From Casuarius casuarius (taxonomy: Eukaryota > Chordata > Aves > Casuariiformes > Casuariidae), in contig PTFA01000024.1 of NCBI GenBank assembly GCA_003342895.1, forward strand, positions 6,198,580 through 6,262,579: 64,000 nt of DNA. Direction: 5' to 3'. Below the pieces are notes generated by a model that saw nothing but the letters and a program-made list of their open reading frames with translations, did not search any database and was not told the DNA's origin. Positions 25,541 to 38,965 of the stretch are shown here, in pieces. Position 1 is the stretch's first letter. Every line of letters begins with the position of its first letter. The translations under genes and the position numbers were made by a program.

Positions 25541-28500
25541 TAATTGACTAGTCATTTCAGCACTTGACTGAGTCCTCATTTCCAAAGAGGAATGCTAAAA
25601 GCTGTCATGCTGCTTATCATGACAAGGACAGACTGCATATCTCCTCACAAGACCCACAAAGTAGACCCCTTATTTTTGGGACATACTCTTGGAGATGCTG
25701 AGCCCCCATAACTTCTAGTGAAACTACCTCTAAAAGACATACTACAAATGGACTTAAGGGTATATGGGCTTTAACTAAGCCAGGATCTCAGGCCTTAAAA
25801 TTTTACAGTATAAATAAACTAGAAAGACCAGTAAAATTGCATAGAAAGAATAATACTAACTTGACCTTTGACTCCACATTGCATGTAGCATACATATGAC
25901 ATTTGAAAGGGCAAGCAGTCATGATGCTTTCCTAACTTTTTAAAAAAGCTTCCAAAAAAAGGAGGAGGAGGGGAGAAAAATTCAAACATTTTAAAAAAAG
26001 CTAGCTGTAATAGTGGAACTAACATAAAAAGGAAAACAACGATTAATGGTAATTTAGTTTGCATTCAGATTTTCAACTGGAAGTGTCAGTTAGAAGATCC
26101 CTCCCACCTCAGGTTTCTTTCTCCCCTCAAAAAAGGGACATGATGACAGCACCAAGCCTACTACTAGGTGCTACCACAAATGAGCTTTAAAGTCAGCAGG
26201 AGCTGCACAGTGATAGAGAAGTTTCTTAGAGAGACATGATCAGTCCTCCAAGAAAAAAAAAAAATTAATAGCTCACAAGTAATTTACTTATTTAATAAGT
26301 CTGCCAGCAGCTAAGAACCACCGTATTTTTCAGAGCATTAACTTCAATAACCCTTAAAAATTTCACACTTAACACTGAAGGTCATTTTTACTAGCATATG
26401 GATTTGCAGGTTGCTATGCTAATCCATAAACTAGAAAAAGTCTTGCACCCCCACTTAATTTGGTACTTGTTGTGTTAGAGATAGCTATATGCAGAGAACT
26501 GTGAAAGCTGAAGAATATTTCTATCTGCCTCATGAAGCAGCCAGAGAAAGTATTTCTTCATTTGACTTAATTTACGCTACCAATGCACATCTTAAAACAG
26601 AACTAAACTAAGAATCTTCACAATGTGGTCCCTCGTTCATCACTACAGCAAACAACGGCAAGAAATCTAAGATTCAACAGATGAAGAACCTACTCTGTGT
26701 GAGCCTACCACTTTAGGTTTTTGAGAGATGGCACTAATGAGCTAAATAGAAAGTATTACCAGCATTGAAAAGAAGGCTTCAGGTTTGCAGTGAGGTACAA
26801 ACAAAGAACGCAGCACAGGTCTTCTGGGCATAAGCACACAGACAACAGCCAGTTATACTCCCTCTCATCCCACTAACTTTGCTTGCTTCCAAGATTAGAA
26901 GATTTTTCTAACAAGATCACTAATGGTTATCATTTCCTCTTCTTCTATTTTGTATCTCAGTCTTTAAATATTTGCCTGTATTTCTAATTTATACTACATT
27001 CTCGCCTAAGTCTTTTAAGGAACATCATGCAGGAACATACACCCAAGTATTTTTCCTTTAGACAGAAAAGGAAAATACAGACTCATGATTCAATCAGGCA
27101 CTGATTCAAGAGTTTCTTTCTTAAGTGCCTTGCAGCATGAAGGATAAGGGTCTTCAAGCAGAAAAGGTGGCACTGACAATGGTATTATGGACAAATGAAA
27201 GGAAAAGAAAGGAGAGATCTTGCAGCTGCTAAATCCTCCATAGACAGTGCCAGCACACAGCTCTCCCATCAATATCATCTTTTTCTTTCTAAAGAGCACA
27301 TGACTAAAGAAATTATGACCACAGGGTTAGTGGACAATATATGGGATTTCTCCATGATCATAGGCTGCTAAGCAATTAGGTCAAACCATGCTGTTTAAAA
27401 TTAGTTTAACACAGCTCAAAGTCAAGGAACGAAAGCATGTGGGGGTGGAGACGAGGGAGAAAAGGAGTAGAAAGCTTCAACTCTCAAGCACTTATAAAAC
27501 TCTTGCCAGAAAGCGGAGTTGCCCTGTTGCTAGAACTTCACAGTGTAAAAAAAGGAACATTCTTGGCACAGGAAAACTGGCATCTGTGTACAAATAGCAT
27601 GAAGTGTTTTCCAAGTTCCAAGCTATATACAGAAATGAAAAGACTCTTTTACATCAGTGTATTCACCAGTACTATCTTCTTCATCCTCAATCATACTTTT
27701 GTCAATGAATTTACATGCCTTAATAGGTAGGTAAATCAGTACATCTTTTGTTGTTAACCGGAACAATGACATACTACATGTTTTTGCAGAGCTTTGCAAT
27801 TTTGTTTTTTAAACCAGATCCTCCTGCATAAGCAGGAACTCTGATATAAGATTTTTTTTCTATTCCCCTTTTGGTTTTGGAATGCAAATTTGAATGAGTA
27901 AAGTAGTCTAGGTCAGCTTTGGTAGCAGATGTTATTACGGGAAGGTACACCGAAAAAGCTAGAAGCATCACTGAAGGTTTGACAGTTCCATCCCCTTACA
28001 AGCCCATAAATTATTGCAGATACAAAACAAAGAAGTACTAACAACTTTCCTGATTGTTATAAGAAGTTCATTTAACTATGCAAGTCTGAAGGTATCCAAT
28101 TACAGACTAAGCTCTCTGCTTTTTACAATGCTTTAAGCAGTTAGGATAGGTAGGTGAGAGGCACACATGAGACAGGCACAGACAAAACCTTCCTGCCTTC
28201 CTGTTCATATGTAAACAACTCGGCTCTGTCTTTAGTTCCATACTCTGTATCTAGCACTCACTTGTACAGGCTGTAGAGCACCAGGCACACATGCTTGTCA
28301 CTATGCCAACAGACAGACAAGAAATGCAAGTTATTATCAGCATTACTGAAACTTTATACAAAGGGCTGAGTAATGTCCAGACCCTATTTTTTCTGCTAAT
28401 TATAGTCTAGCCTTACTTGCACTAATAGCAATTGCAACATTATCAGGAAAAAGTAATTTTCTTGCTCTTTATAAGCACAAGCATAGTATCTAAACGCTGT

Positions 28501-28684
28501 CACTTTTCTCTCTTTAGGAACTGCAGAAAATACACCTGCTCAACAGAAAACCAAATTTTTATGGAAAATTTATTTTACCACACAATTATTTATTAACTTT
28601 CATCTAACATAGTTAATGTGAGATGCCCTAAGTTTGAAAATTTTAGAATCATTTTTAAAATAATTTTCACCATGATATGTTCAA

Positions 28685-28702
28685 TTTTTTTTTTTTTTTT
28701 TT
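28685..28702. repeat. Poly-T run (18)
   Basis: Homopolymer of 18 T. No SINE/LINE body is recognised next to it. Confidence 0.95.
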
Positions 28703-29751
28703 AAGTGAGATTGAACCATACTGCAGAGCTGAAGGGCTTTGAGCTCCCTGGTACACTGATGATAGCACTGCTAAACAACTACATCTCATAATCGCTTTGT
28801 ACTCTCCAGTCTGTTTCTCACAACTGTTACCATATACCTGGTTAGCGAGGCCTCCGAGACAGAAGCATGCTTAGGTACATTACTTAGAACACAACAAAAC
28901 TGTGACCTTTTAATATTAACCTCGTACCTTAACCTCTGAAACAGTATTTCAAGTGTGACACTTCTCTCCTTATCTCATTTAAAAGAGGATAACTTTAAAG
29001 GAGCTGTTCTCCAACTTGCTAACAAAATAGTGAATATTTAGAAACATGCCATCACGCAACTTCAGCAGAAACCCTTGTACTAGCAGCAGTGACACTGCTT
29101 GCCACAACCAGATCGCGTCTTAGTAGCACGCAGGCTGCCATCCCTCAAGCTCAGTCTGATGTTAAGGTCTCAGAGATGGTTCCGAATACCTCCGTGAGCA
29201 TTACAGAGCAGAATCAATTCCACATCCCATAGTGCACCAGCCCATAAGGGTTCACTCAATGGCCCCACTGGATGACTCCATTCCAGCCTTTTAGCTACCT
29301 ATATTCACAAAGGCACGTTAAACATACAAACTATAGCCATGCCCAGGTGACTCGAGAGCAGAATGACTGACTCCTGAGGAAATAATAGCTGAACGGTTCT
29401 GTTCTAGGCTATCATCAAAATATTGTGGGCTTTCCTGTCTTACCCAGCCCTAAACTGAACAAGACTGGTTGCTATAGAGGCAATGTTCTAGCAAATATTT
29501 ATGCACATGTTCTTCTCTGAACAACCTGTGTCTTTAGAGAAGCCTGGCTTGTAAACAAGATGAACAAAGTACCGACTCAGAAAAAAGCACTTTTAAGCCT
29601 GAAGTTTTTGCTTTCCAGCATCACCCTTTTCTCCTTCATTAATCTTGTCCTACTAGAAAAAACATGCACATTCTGAAGATTTACCTTCTGTTATACAAAA
29701 AGTCTGTATTAAAGAGCAGTTTCAGCCCAAGACACAAAGTGGAAGTTGGAA

Positions 29752-29780
29752 TGTGCTCACGAGCTCTGCTCACGAGCACA
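29752..29780. repeat. 11-bp direct repeats within a 7-bp inverted repeat
   Basis: TGCTCACGAGC occurs at 29,754-29,764 and again at 29,767-29,777. The outer TGTGCTC (29,752-29,758) and GAGCACA (29,774-29,780) are exact complements, so the segment can form a hairpin. Confidence 0.9.
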
Positions 29781-32700
29781 CTCATTACCACACAGCCTAA
29801 ATGTGGAATCATGCATTGCAAGTAAGTTCTTTTCCTGCAGAGTCAGGGACATGCATGCTGCTTGCTGTACACCAGTATTAGAATATGACTCAAAAAAGTA
29901 CAATGCAGTAGAAGCTCTAGACAGAAGAGAGAAGGCTATCACCTTAGAGAATACAGATTTCCAAGACCACCTGAGATACCAAAACGCTACCCATCCTCCT
30001 TTGAAAAAGCATAACCAACAGTCTGGAATGCTTCCCATGAACACCAACCACAGGGTGAACAAACATACTAGAAGAGTTCAGGTTCAGTATTAAAGATGCA
30101 CTGTTTCAGAAAATGGACACTTTCAATAATTTACATACATTACAGCTGCACCGATTCCCCTTATACATTACAATAACGTTATTCCAATGGCTTTTCACAA
30201 TGATCTACTATAATGCTAGTTTCTTCTGTACGTTCATGTGAAAGAAATCAACTCCAGACTTTTGAATATTTTTAACTTTGTAATATAAATGAAGACATCT
30301 AAGAATCCATTATAAACCACACTTGAATTTTACGGTTTAGAAATAAATCACGAAATTGAGTTTACAAAAGACAAGTTTAAAATATTAGCTTCACTAAATC
30401 TCAGTATTCTGTGGTTCTCTCTCAGTGAGCACTCCCAAGTAACTGAGCGACGATCTTTTGGTATATGTATTAATATGCTGCAACAAAAGAGAAAACATAC
30501 TGACCTGTTCTAAAGGACTTTGGAGCTAGTCCCTTGTGAAAATGCACTGGAAAAAATAATTTCACTGAATGTGATATAGGTTATCTGATATGACAAACCA
30601 GACACTTGAAGAACTAGATAACCAATATGAAAATGAACTTGGTGTAAACACACATTTATCACTCTCATAAAGCTTGAAGATGGTAAAACAAACAAAAAAA
30701 CCCCCAAATAATGTGAAATGGTCCCATGCTGAAATCACACACACATGCACTTTACTTTGTGATTCTCTAGTCTAACTGTAGATTAGGAACAGATATTATA
30801 TTTGTTCAATAAGGACTCAAAAAGCTGCTTCAGATAGAAGTCTAATCATAGATACAGTGGTTTTAAACACCCAAGTAAAGTCTACACCTACATGTACTGG
30901 TACCTAATGTATAAGTTGGGGGAATATGTATGGCTGTGTAAGTTCCAAGACAGCTGGATGCCAGCCATTTCTTATTAATGATGCTTGGACAGGAGCTTTC
31001 TGGAATCCAGTTGGTATGAAGGTATGTCCATCTGCTGAAGACTTTTTAAGACACCATCTTATGTAGTAAAACATAGTACTCACACTTGTAATTGGTTGCA
31101 GTAATAGCTATACCCACAGGGGAAGGGCAAAAGCCAGAAGGAAGGGGGTTAAAAACAGAGTTTTTCAAGCAAAGCACTTCCCTCACAGTAATAAGAAGCA
31201 GCTTGCATATACATGTACTTACAGGATCAATGGCTAAGTACATATTCATGTAACTAAAGAACATAATACACCATGCCAGTACCTACTGCCACAGTTTAAG
31301 TTTTAACACTTCTACTGTTCTTCGGTACTTCATCTTCATTTTCCTCTTCGGACTTTTTATGAAATTTGTAAACTACCTCAGAGATTAACATTAATTCATA
31401 AATTAATGAGTTTATGAAAAAAGAGTCTTTCTAAATGTTAAAGGATGTACATGAAGTACATCTGACTCAGAACCGAACACAAGAGCTCAGTCATAAGTGT
31501 TCTTAAATCAGGAACCTGTGGTGAACATTAACGCACATGAGCAGAACGCTTGGTTTTGGTGACACTACGCAAAGACTGTTGTTGCTGCTATTTCATAAAT
31601 AAAAAAATGCTTAAGTTTCCTGCTAAGCTTCCCTTTAATGGCAATGGGTTCTGAACCATGTCTGGTGCATCTGTCCTACAGCCTGGGGAGGAAGAGTCTG
31701 ATGGTAACACCAGTTCTCAGTTACCTCACCCACTCTTTCACAGCAATGAGCAACTTCCCTGTATTTCATATTCTCAAGATCTCTCTGCTTTATAGCATGT
31801 GACCAATGGTTTTAATGAAAGATAATAATGTAACTTCAGACAGAAATTTTATGCAGATTTTGACTTTAAAAGGCATCTATGCTGAATGGGCACTAACACA
31901 AGAACACAAATCCATGGCATTTGTAGCATGGTAGCACCTGTTAGATACATTAGAAGATGCTTATCTAAGAAAATGTTGCTTTTTCAGTATCTTTGAAAAA
32001 ATTAATTAATAGAGCTGTAGGTTTGAATCATTCACCAAACGCTTGCTAGTAGAAGGGTAAAACCTAACCACTGGAAGCAGAGGTAGAGATGAGACTGTAA
32101 AGGCCAAAACTGCTTATGACTCAATTTTCCCAAATAATGACAGAGTTAGAAGTATGGGATAAATTTCTCCAAGTTTCATTACTTTGGGTGAGAAGAATCA
32201 TTGTAAAATCCAGAGGTGCCTCGGTGCCTCACTAACCTTTCATTACCAGAGCACCAACAGAAACATACCCCCAGGAGCTTACAGTCCACAGAACACGGCA
32301 CAGTCACTGGCACAGTGATGTTTTGCTTGTGAAATTTTGTTTCCTCTCTGGTTATTGACTTGATGATAGCCAAATACACAAAGAAACTCATCACCCAATA
32401 GAATCTATAAACACATTGTTTAAGTTGAGAAAATTTCCAATGATAAAAATACTCTCTCTCCTTTGCTGAAGTGAGCTTTTTAACAAGGCACCAAAACACG
32501 GTATTAGAAAATCTCCAAACAAAGCATGGTTTGTGTCACATACACAAATCTCATACCAAGTGCCTTAGTAACTGTCCCTATACATTATGGTTTTATGGGC
32601 TGCTATTTACAGCCAAGTAGAGTGGGGGAAGCAGACAATTAAGTCCTCTTTCACATCTGCTCGCTCACAGATGAGCTTGACCACTTCGGAATTCAGAATG

Positions 32701-33273
32701 TTTTAAAAACCTATTCCAAATTGCCCTTTCTGTCCTCCATGTAAAGGAAGATTTGTCTGGCTACCCTAGAGCTGTTGTGACTGGAAAACATACTCAGACT
32801 CTGTAGTCATGGATCTTGTTTTCCAGGATTAATAAACAGTCAAGTTTTGTTTCTCAGGTCAGACCAATTCTTCCATTTGGTTTTAGCTGGCCGCAACTGC
32901 AAGGCATTTACACAATTCACTCAGGGTGCAGCCTTCATGGTGCAGGTTAATTGATTCAACTGCTATGTTGAATCACACAGCAGATGTCTCCATCTCTCTG
33001 ACTGTGCATTCCTGCACCCTTCTTCATGCTAGCAGCTAGCACTGGTATTTGTCTGACATGCCCAGGGTGACCCAGTTCAGGGAGCTCAATCAGTTATTCC
33101 CTCTTGCCTCCAGACCGACCTCAGGAGGGCACAAACACCTGCACAAGAGAAGCAGCAGGAGATTGTAGCTCAGTAAGTGAAGAACAGGACTATCCCATTC
33201 AGAGGCGCTCCCATTAGACTGATTTATCTATACTGTAAAAATACTTGGGCAGGCCAATGGGTATATATGGCCG

Positions 33274-33292
33274 CACTGATCAGGGATCAGTG
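33274..33292. repeat. Perfect 8-bp inverted repeat with 3-base loop
   Basis: CACTGATC and GATCAGTG are separated by AGG, forming a compact hairpin. It is not followed by a T run, and terminators of this bacterial type have no meaning here. Confidence 0.9.
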
Positions 33293-34091
33293 TCAATTTA
33301 TTCACCATTAGCAGAGATAGTAATGTCAAGGCTTCTTTCTAAAGGAACAGAAGGGACAGACGAAATGCACCAGCTTTATAAGATATAATTTGGAATGTTT
33401 TATTCTCCAGTTAATAACTAGCATCAAAAAAAGAAAAGGAGATCCTTCTTTTAGGCAGAAAGGTGGACTAAACAATATCCTACAGCCCTTCAAATAAAAA
33501 GCAATAAGACCAGACATAAGGAACTAAGCTGTGGTTCCCTGATGTGCTTTCCTTTCCCAGGGAGTCAACAGCAATTCTGCACAGATGGCCTAGCTCATGG
33601 AGATAAGAAAATACTGCCAGGAAGATAATACACCAAAAAGAAGGCCCAACTCCCACACCAAAACGTTTAAAGTCTATGCTCGTAGAATAGAAGAGACTAC
33701 AAGTAGGCAAGGTACAGATGCAGTCTGCAAGATCCATATTCCTTAGTCTTCATGAAAGGAAACAGAAATCAAGTGTCCCAATAAAGGATGAATTGGAAGC
33801 AGCATGAAGAAAAGAAGGTGTTAAAAGCCCCTAATGTTTATTACCATCCAAGAGTCCTGTGTACTTTTTTTTCTTAGGAAGTAATAAGCTGCCAACTTCG
33901 TTTCTGAAGCTCTTGAAAGCACTGAGTTCTTGGCCAAGAACTTGTTAAACACAGGTGAGATAACTACTAATATTATTTGCCTGCGTGGATAGGGGGAAAC
34001 AACCTCTAAATCTTCATTAAACTCGGCAAAATAATTTAGCTATAAACAATGTCAAAACAGAATATTATCAAATAATGTAAAAATCAGCTTT

Positions 34092-34120
34092 ACCTATACC
34101 TAGCTATACCTATATACCTA
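34092..34120. repeat. Short TATACC-type repeats
   Basis: ACCTATACC, CTATACC and TATACC recur within about 30 bases. Confidence 0.7.
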
Positions 34121-35062
34121 AAGCAAAGTAAGTGCAGTACCAAACAGTATAGACCAGGTAGGATATAAAATCGTATGATTCTAAGTTTTAAGCACCAGCT
34201 TTCTTCTTCTCATCTAGAAACATGGTGTTAAAAGGGACCATCTCTGCAATGAATTCCAGTCCTCTTAAGCCGCAGACCACCCCTGCAAAGGTCAACAGGA
34301 CTAGAAATTTCAAAAAAAATAGAAAGATTAGAAGAGACAAAAGGCACCGTTCCAGTTCTCTATAATCAGAAGTCAGTCACCGCAGATTCCAGAAACTAAA
34401 CACCCTCCCTCTCTCCCCTAAGAATAACAATTTCAAAACGCCACAACTTCAACAATGGGACCTGGGGAAAACGTCACCCAAGTCTCATGGGTACATGAGT
34501 AAGGTACTCTAACCAAATGCTTTTACAGGCACATCCTATCCTGTACCTCAAATCTTACTATGACTAATTATTAATATTTGAGAGAAAATTAGGGAAGGGA
34601 CAGAAGCCCCGAAGCCAATTTACATATCAGAAGGAGGGTCCCTTCAATAACCAGTGAAAACTTAGAAATATAGCATTAATTGCTTAAAAATAAAAATACA
34701 GTGGAAATCAAATATTTGCATTACACTATTTAAGTTAACTTTTAACCTAATATTCTGTCTAAGCAAGAAGTGCATAGACCAGGTGGTACTGCCCAAAGCA
34801 ACTATTTTTTCCTTTCCAAAGGCTCAATTCTCTGAATAGTTCAGCAGTGAATTCAGTGAGACTATGCCTGTCAATCAGGTTGTAAAAATGTTATACTTTA
34901 AACTGACTATAAACTCTTCCAAGCATTGACCATCTCCTCCTATGTTTGTGATCATCCAGTAAGAACTATTTTTCTTTCAGTCAAGTACTGGCAAGATGTT
35001 CTAAGCTTCCTAACAGACGTGCACTGCAGGCAGACGACAGTGGCTTTCATAAAAATGGAAGG

Positions 35063-35101
35063 CTTGCCCTTTTAAAGGGCAGTACACCACTGCCCTGCAA
35101 G
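35063..35101. repeat. Compound palindrome with alternative hairpins
   Basis: A 17-base palindrome (35,065-35,081, TGCCCTTT-T-AAAGGGCA) overlaps a second hairpin, GGGCAGT (35,077-35,083) with ACTGCCC (35,089-35,095). Outer CTTGC (35,063-35,067) pairs with GCAAG (35,097-35,101). The two inner hairpins are mutually exclusive. Confidence 0.9.
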
Positions 35102-38100
35102 GTCCCTGCTGGTGGTGCTGAATGCGTGCACATGCTCTGGGCAGCAGTGTAGTGATGCTTCCTCCTCAGCAGTATTGTCTCTCAAAGTAGAAGTTGTCTA
35201 TTTGTCATATTCACATAAGCAATCAGGAGCGAACAAGGAGGGGAAGGAAATAAAATACACTGAGACAAGCAAATATGGCTGCAGACCATCACATGGATTA
35301 CTCAGTTTAGTGTTTCAAAGAAATCCTAAACTGTGTGAGCCATGCTTGATTTGGGTGAAGGGCATCTGTTACGAGACAGTCTCCTCAATATCGCTGTATG
35401 CCACACAAAAAACAAAACAAAACAACCCTCCCTACACACACTAAAAATACAGTAACTTTTGTACAAAAGACCAACAACCTCTAAGATTATAATGTCCCAC
35501 AGGAAACTGGCATTGGAAACTTTGAAAGGGAGAGTTAAAAGTGATGTAACACATGTCTACAATGACCAAATCCCTATTGCCTTCATCCATCCCCAAAGTT
35601 AATTTCTAAACTCCAGAACAGTGTCATGCAATCCTCTCCAGTAATTTGACAAGCTCAATCTTGAAAGAGTTTAGGTTCTCTGCTCATATACCTTTGTTTC
35701 AAAGACGGTTCCCAAACTTCACATCCCTGAAGACCAGCAGCCTTTCAATTTCCAGTGTGTATGTTTATTTGAATATTTTAAAGGTACATCTAGTATGCAT
35801 CTTTAAATACAAAAGTTTCTTCCTTTCCTCAAGTATTTGCTTTCTTCCAGTATATTTAAGAATCATACCCCTCCAAGCTTCATGTTGCAAGGCTAAACAA
35901 ACCAAACTCAAAGTCTCCTCTCATAAAAAGCTTCTCTCCACAGCTTGACCAGCATAGTTGTTCTTTGCCTTAAAGTAGAAAAGGTGCAATTTCTTTGAAA
36001 TATAGCGATCAGAACTGCAGAATACTGTGTAAAAGACGCCTTCATAACATACTGCACAACAATATGGGTAGACATCCGCCCCTGCAATCCATCTCTCATA
36101 TTAGCCTTTTCCATAACTGCACTAAAAATGACAGGAATATCACCCAACAACAGACCAAAACATGTGGGCTCCACTCCTGCTGTATCACCTTCAAGCGATG
36201 AAATTTTAGAATATAAGAAAATCACCTATATTAATCACATGGCTCAGTCCCTTATACACTGTTCTACTTTTTTTAAAAAAACAAAAAACCAAAACACCCC
36301 CACCATTTACTCCAATGCACCTCTTGTGCAGCACTACTGCATAATGAAGACATACAAGGAAGCAGTTTTGGCTTCACGATCTTTAGAGGTAAGCTTTCCT
36401 TGTCTACATTTCTTTGTTTCCTCCCAGCTCAGCCATAAACTCTCTGGTTTATGTTTACTTAACTGATGGTTAAGTAAAATCTACTATACTGCATTATGAG
36501 CTGAGGAATGCTTTTCAGGACTGTTGGAAAATCCTCCCTTGGTTCACCTATCTTCCTGTAAGAGAGTCACAATCCAGTTTGAGAAAGTCATCTAATCTGA
36601 GACAGAAGTGCTATGCAAGCCAATATCACGCAGGAAACAGAAACTACAAAACTACCGCTTTAACTCACACTTTTCCTTCATAATATAAAATGTGCCATAA
36701 GCTGTGTTGTTTTGCTGGAGGCCTAACCAAGCCAGTTAAAAACATAAGGACACCTGGCCACTAAATCCAGCTGTAGTTCTCATAGGAAATACGTAATTTC
36801 CTCAAAAAATGATGAGCCTTTGAATAAATGTTACCAGTTTTGGCAACTATTCTGCAAGGTATCTCCAGAACATCAGTACTCTGGCATTCTAATTTCCAGC
36901 TCAACTTCCCTGTTGTCAGTTTATATTCTTCTGGCCTTGTACCAACGTTACTCTTTATCCCTCCCATGTATCTAACTTGAAGCAGATTTACAGCAGCAAT
37001 CACATCTCTGCCCAGGCTGAGATTTTACCAGTGCTTTCAGCTGATCCAAATGCAGACTGTTGCCATAAATTAGATACAAGGTGTTTTTTTCTCTGACAGC
37101 ACCATTGCGTGCATGCAAGTGATGGCATGAAAGAGGGAACAGAAACACACAGCAGAGGAAAGTGATACTGTTCTTTTCAGTCACTGTCAGCATGGGCTTA
37201 GCTTGGCATGCAGTTATCATGAAAATGCAGCCTCAGCCTCCCTTTTCCTAACCTAAACAGCCAAATTCTGTTCCGTACACACAGTTCTACTAGAGGAAGT
37301 GACATATTTGAACATCTGTAAAAGGAGATAATGAACTAAAAAAGGAGAGGGGACAAGAAAAAAAGAGCTAATGAAAGTTCAAGCACACCCCTAACACACC
37401 AATTCCAGTACTGATTGTACCTTGCAGAGCCTAACTAGGAAAGCAAATCAAAGACAAATATTTTTATCTACTTCCTGATGAGTTTAAATTTGCAAAGTTA
37501 TGTGCATTTAAAGTAAAGACACAGAATAAGCAGCAAGCTATAGTTTTAATTATACTTTGTTTTAAAAGACCTATTGAGCAGACTTTTTTTTCTCCAGAGA
37601 GAGAAATAAACTAAGCAGAATCAAGCAGTTATTTCCAAAAAAACATCTGCACCTCTTGTGCAGCAACAATACGACACATTTTATAAGGCAATAATTGTCA
37701 CCAGTAGCATTGAATGGTGACATTTTAACGCAGCCTGCATAATCAAAAGCTCTTTTATTATACATTTATGAAAAAGAGGCATTTTGAGGCACAGTTTGGA
37801 GGTAAAGTGAAATGAGACCTAGATGAATAATTATTCCCACCATGCTTTTCAGAGAAATTATTTTCTAGCCCTCACGTAACTACCAGGGCCAGGACTTGCT
37901 CCACTCAGTGTCACCACGACAATCACAGCATGGAATAACCAAGATTTTCTTCTGAGAGCAGACAAGACTGATACAACATGGAAATCATTCACATGCACCA
38001 CTGAAAGGGTTCTATGGGGTAACCTGAAATGAGCAATTTTGGATTCTCTAAAGAAAAAACAACCCACAAATGACACCATTTTCTTGCTTGTACAGTGACT

Positions 38101-38940
38101 TTGCTGCCAGCATTTTTATGGTGCTTTCCCAGGTCCTTGTCCCTGAAAAACTCCTATAGTCCATTCAATTTTCTGTAATTCATTATCGTGTATTGCCAGA
38201 ATTTGTATACATGTAGTTATGAAAGTAGAGAATTCCACATTTGCATTGTTTATTGGTCTGTCTATACAAGTCTTACAGGAAAAATGATACTGTGAAGGTT
38301 TGTATATTCTGCATCTTCAATATTTAACCATTTTAATTCTGTAGAAAAACAAAGGTTAACATATGCCTTTTAATGGAGCAACTTGAGATGAGGCTACAGT
38401 AAGATTATAGGACAAAACAGAAGCTGGAAATTTCAATTTAGCATTGTTAATATTTTGGACATAACACGTAATACTCTTTTAGCCTTACTATACCATCATT
38501 CACATTGCTCCGCTTCTTTTCTATATGACTTTCTAATCTTATAATTAAAAGGAAAATATTTTACATTATAACATTATTAAAAGGACCACTGGCATCAGTT
38601 TTAAGCTAACACAATTAAGATAAACTTGACAGTTTTGAAAGAGGACATATCACCTCAATAGACTTTAACATGCTATGCATCTCATAATGAAACTTGACAA
38701 TACTCACACAATTTCAGCATGTCAGCTTTTTATTAAGACTAGTTCAGGTTTTCAGGTCTGAAAAGCACCATGAAGGTCAAATTCTACTTGTCATCCAAGC
38801 ATTTTTTGTTAAGTGTTTTTACTTTCCTTCCAATACAAGAGTGCAATACAGTTACTGTTACAGCATATGGAAAGACAAGGGGACAGCCTTTGTAGCTCTA
38901 AAAGGCAGCATTTCTGAAGACTGGTATGTGCATAATCACC

Positions 38941-38965
38941 AAAAAAAAAAAAAAAAAAAAAAAAA
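38941..38965. repeat. Poly-A run (25)
   Basis: The longest homopolymer in the window, followed by GAAAG. It gives a false lysine-rich frame on the plus strand. No retroposed sequence is recognised upstream. Confidence 0.95.

Larger units (their letters stand above)
20001..30000. other. Intronic stretch without recognisable gene
   Basis: AT-rich DNA with a pyrimidine tract (20,408-20,453), a 14-bp direct repeat (23,917 and 23,944), a purine tract (24,140-24,176), a palindrome plus alternating CG/CA run (24,518-24,556), a 20-bp tandem duplication (25,503-25,540), a T18 run (28,685) and a repeat/hairpin cluster (29,752-29,780). No gene is supported. Confidence 0.6.
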
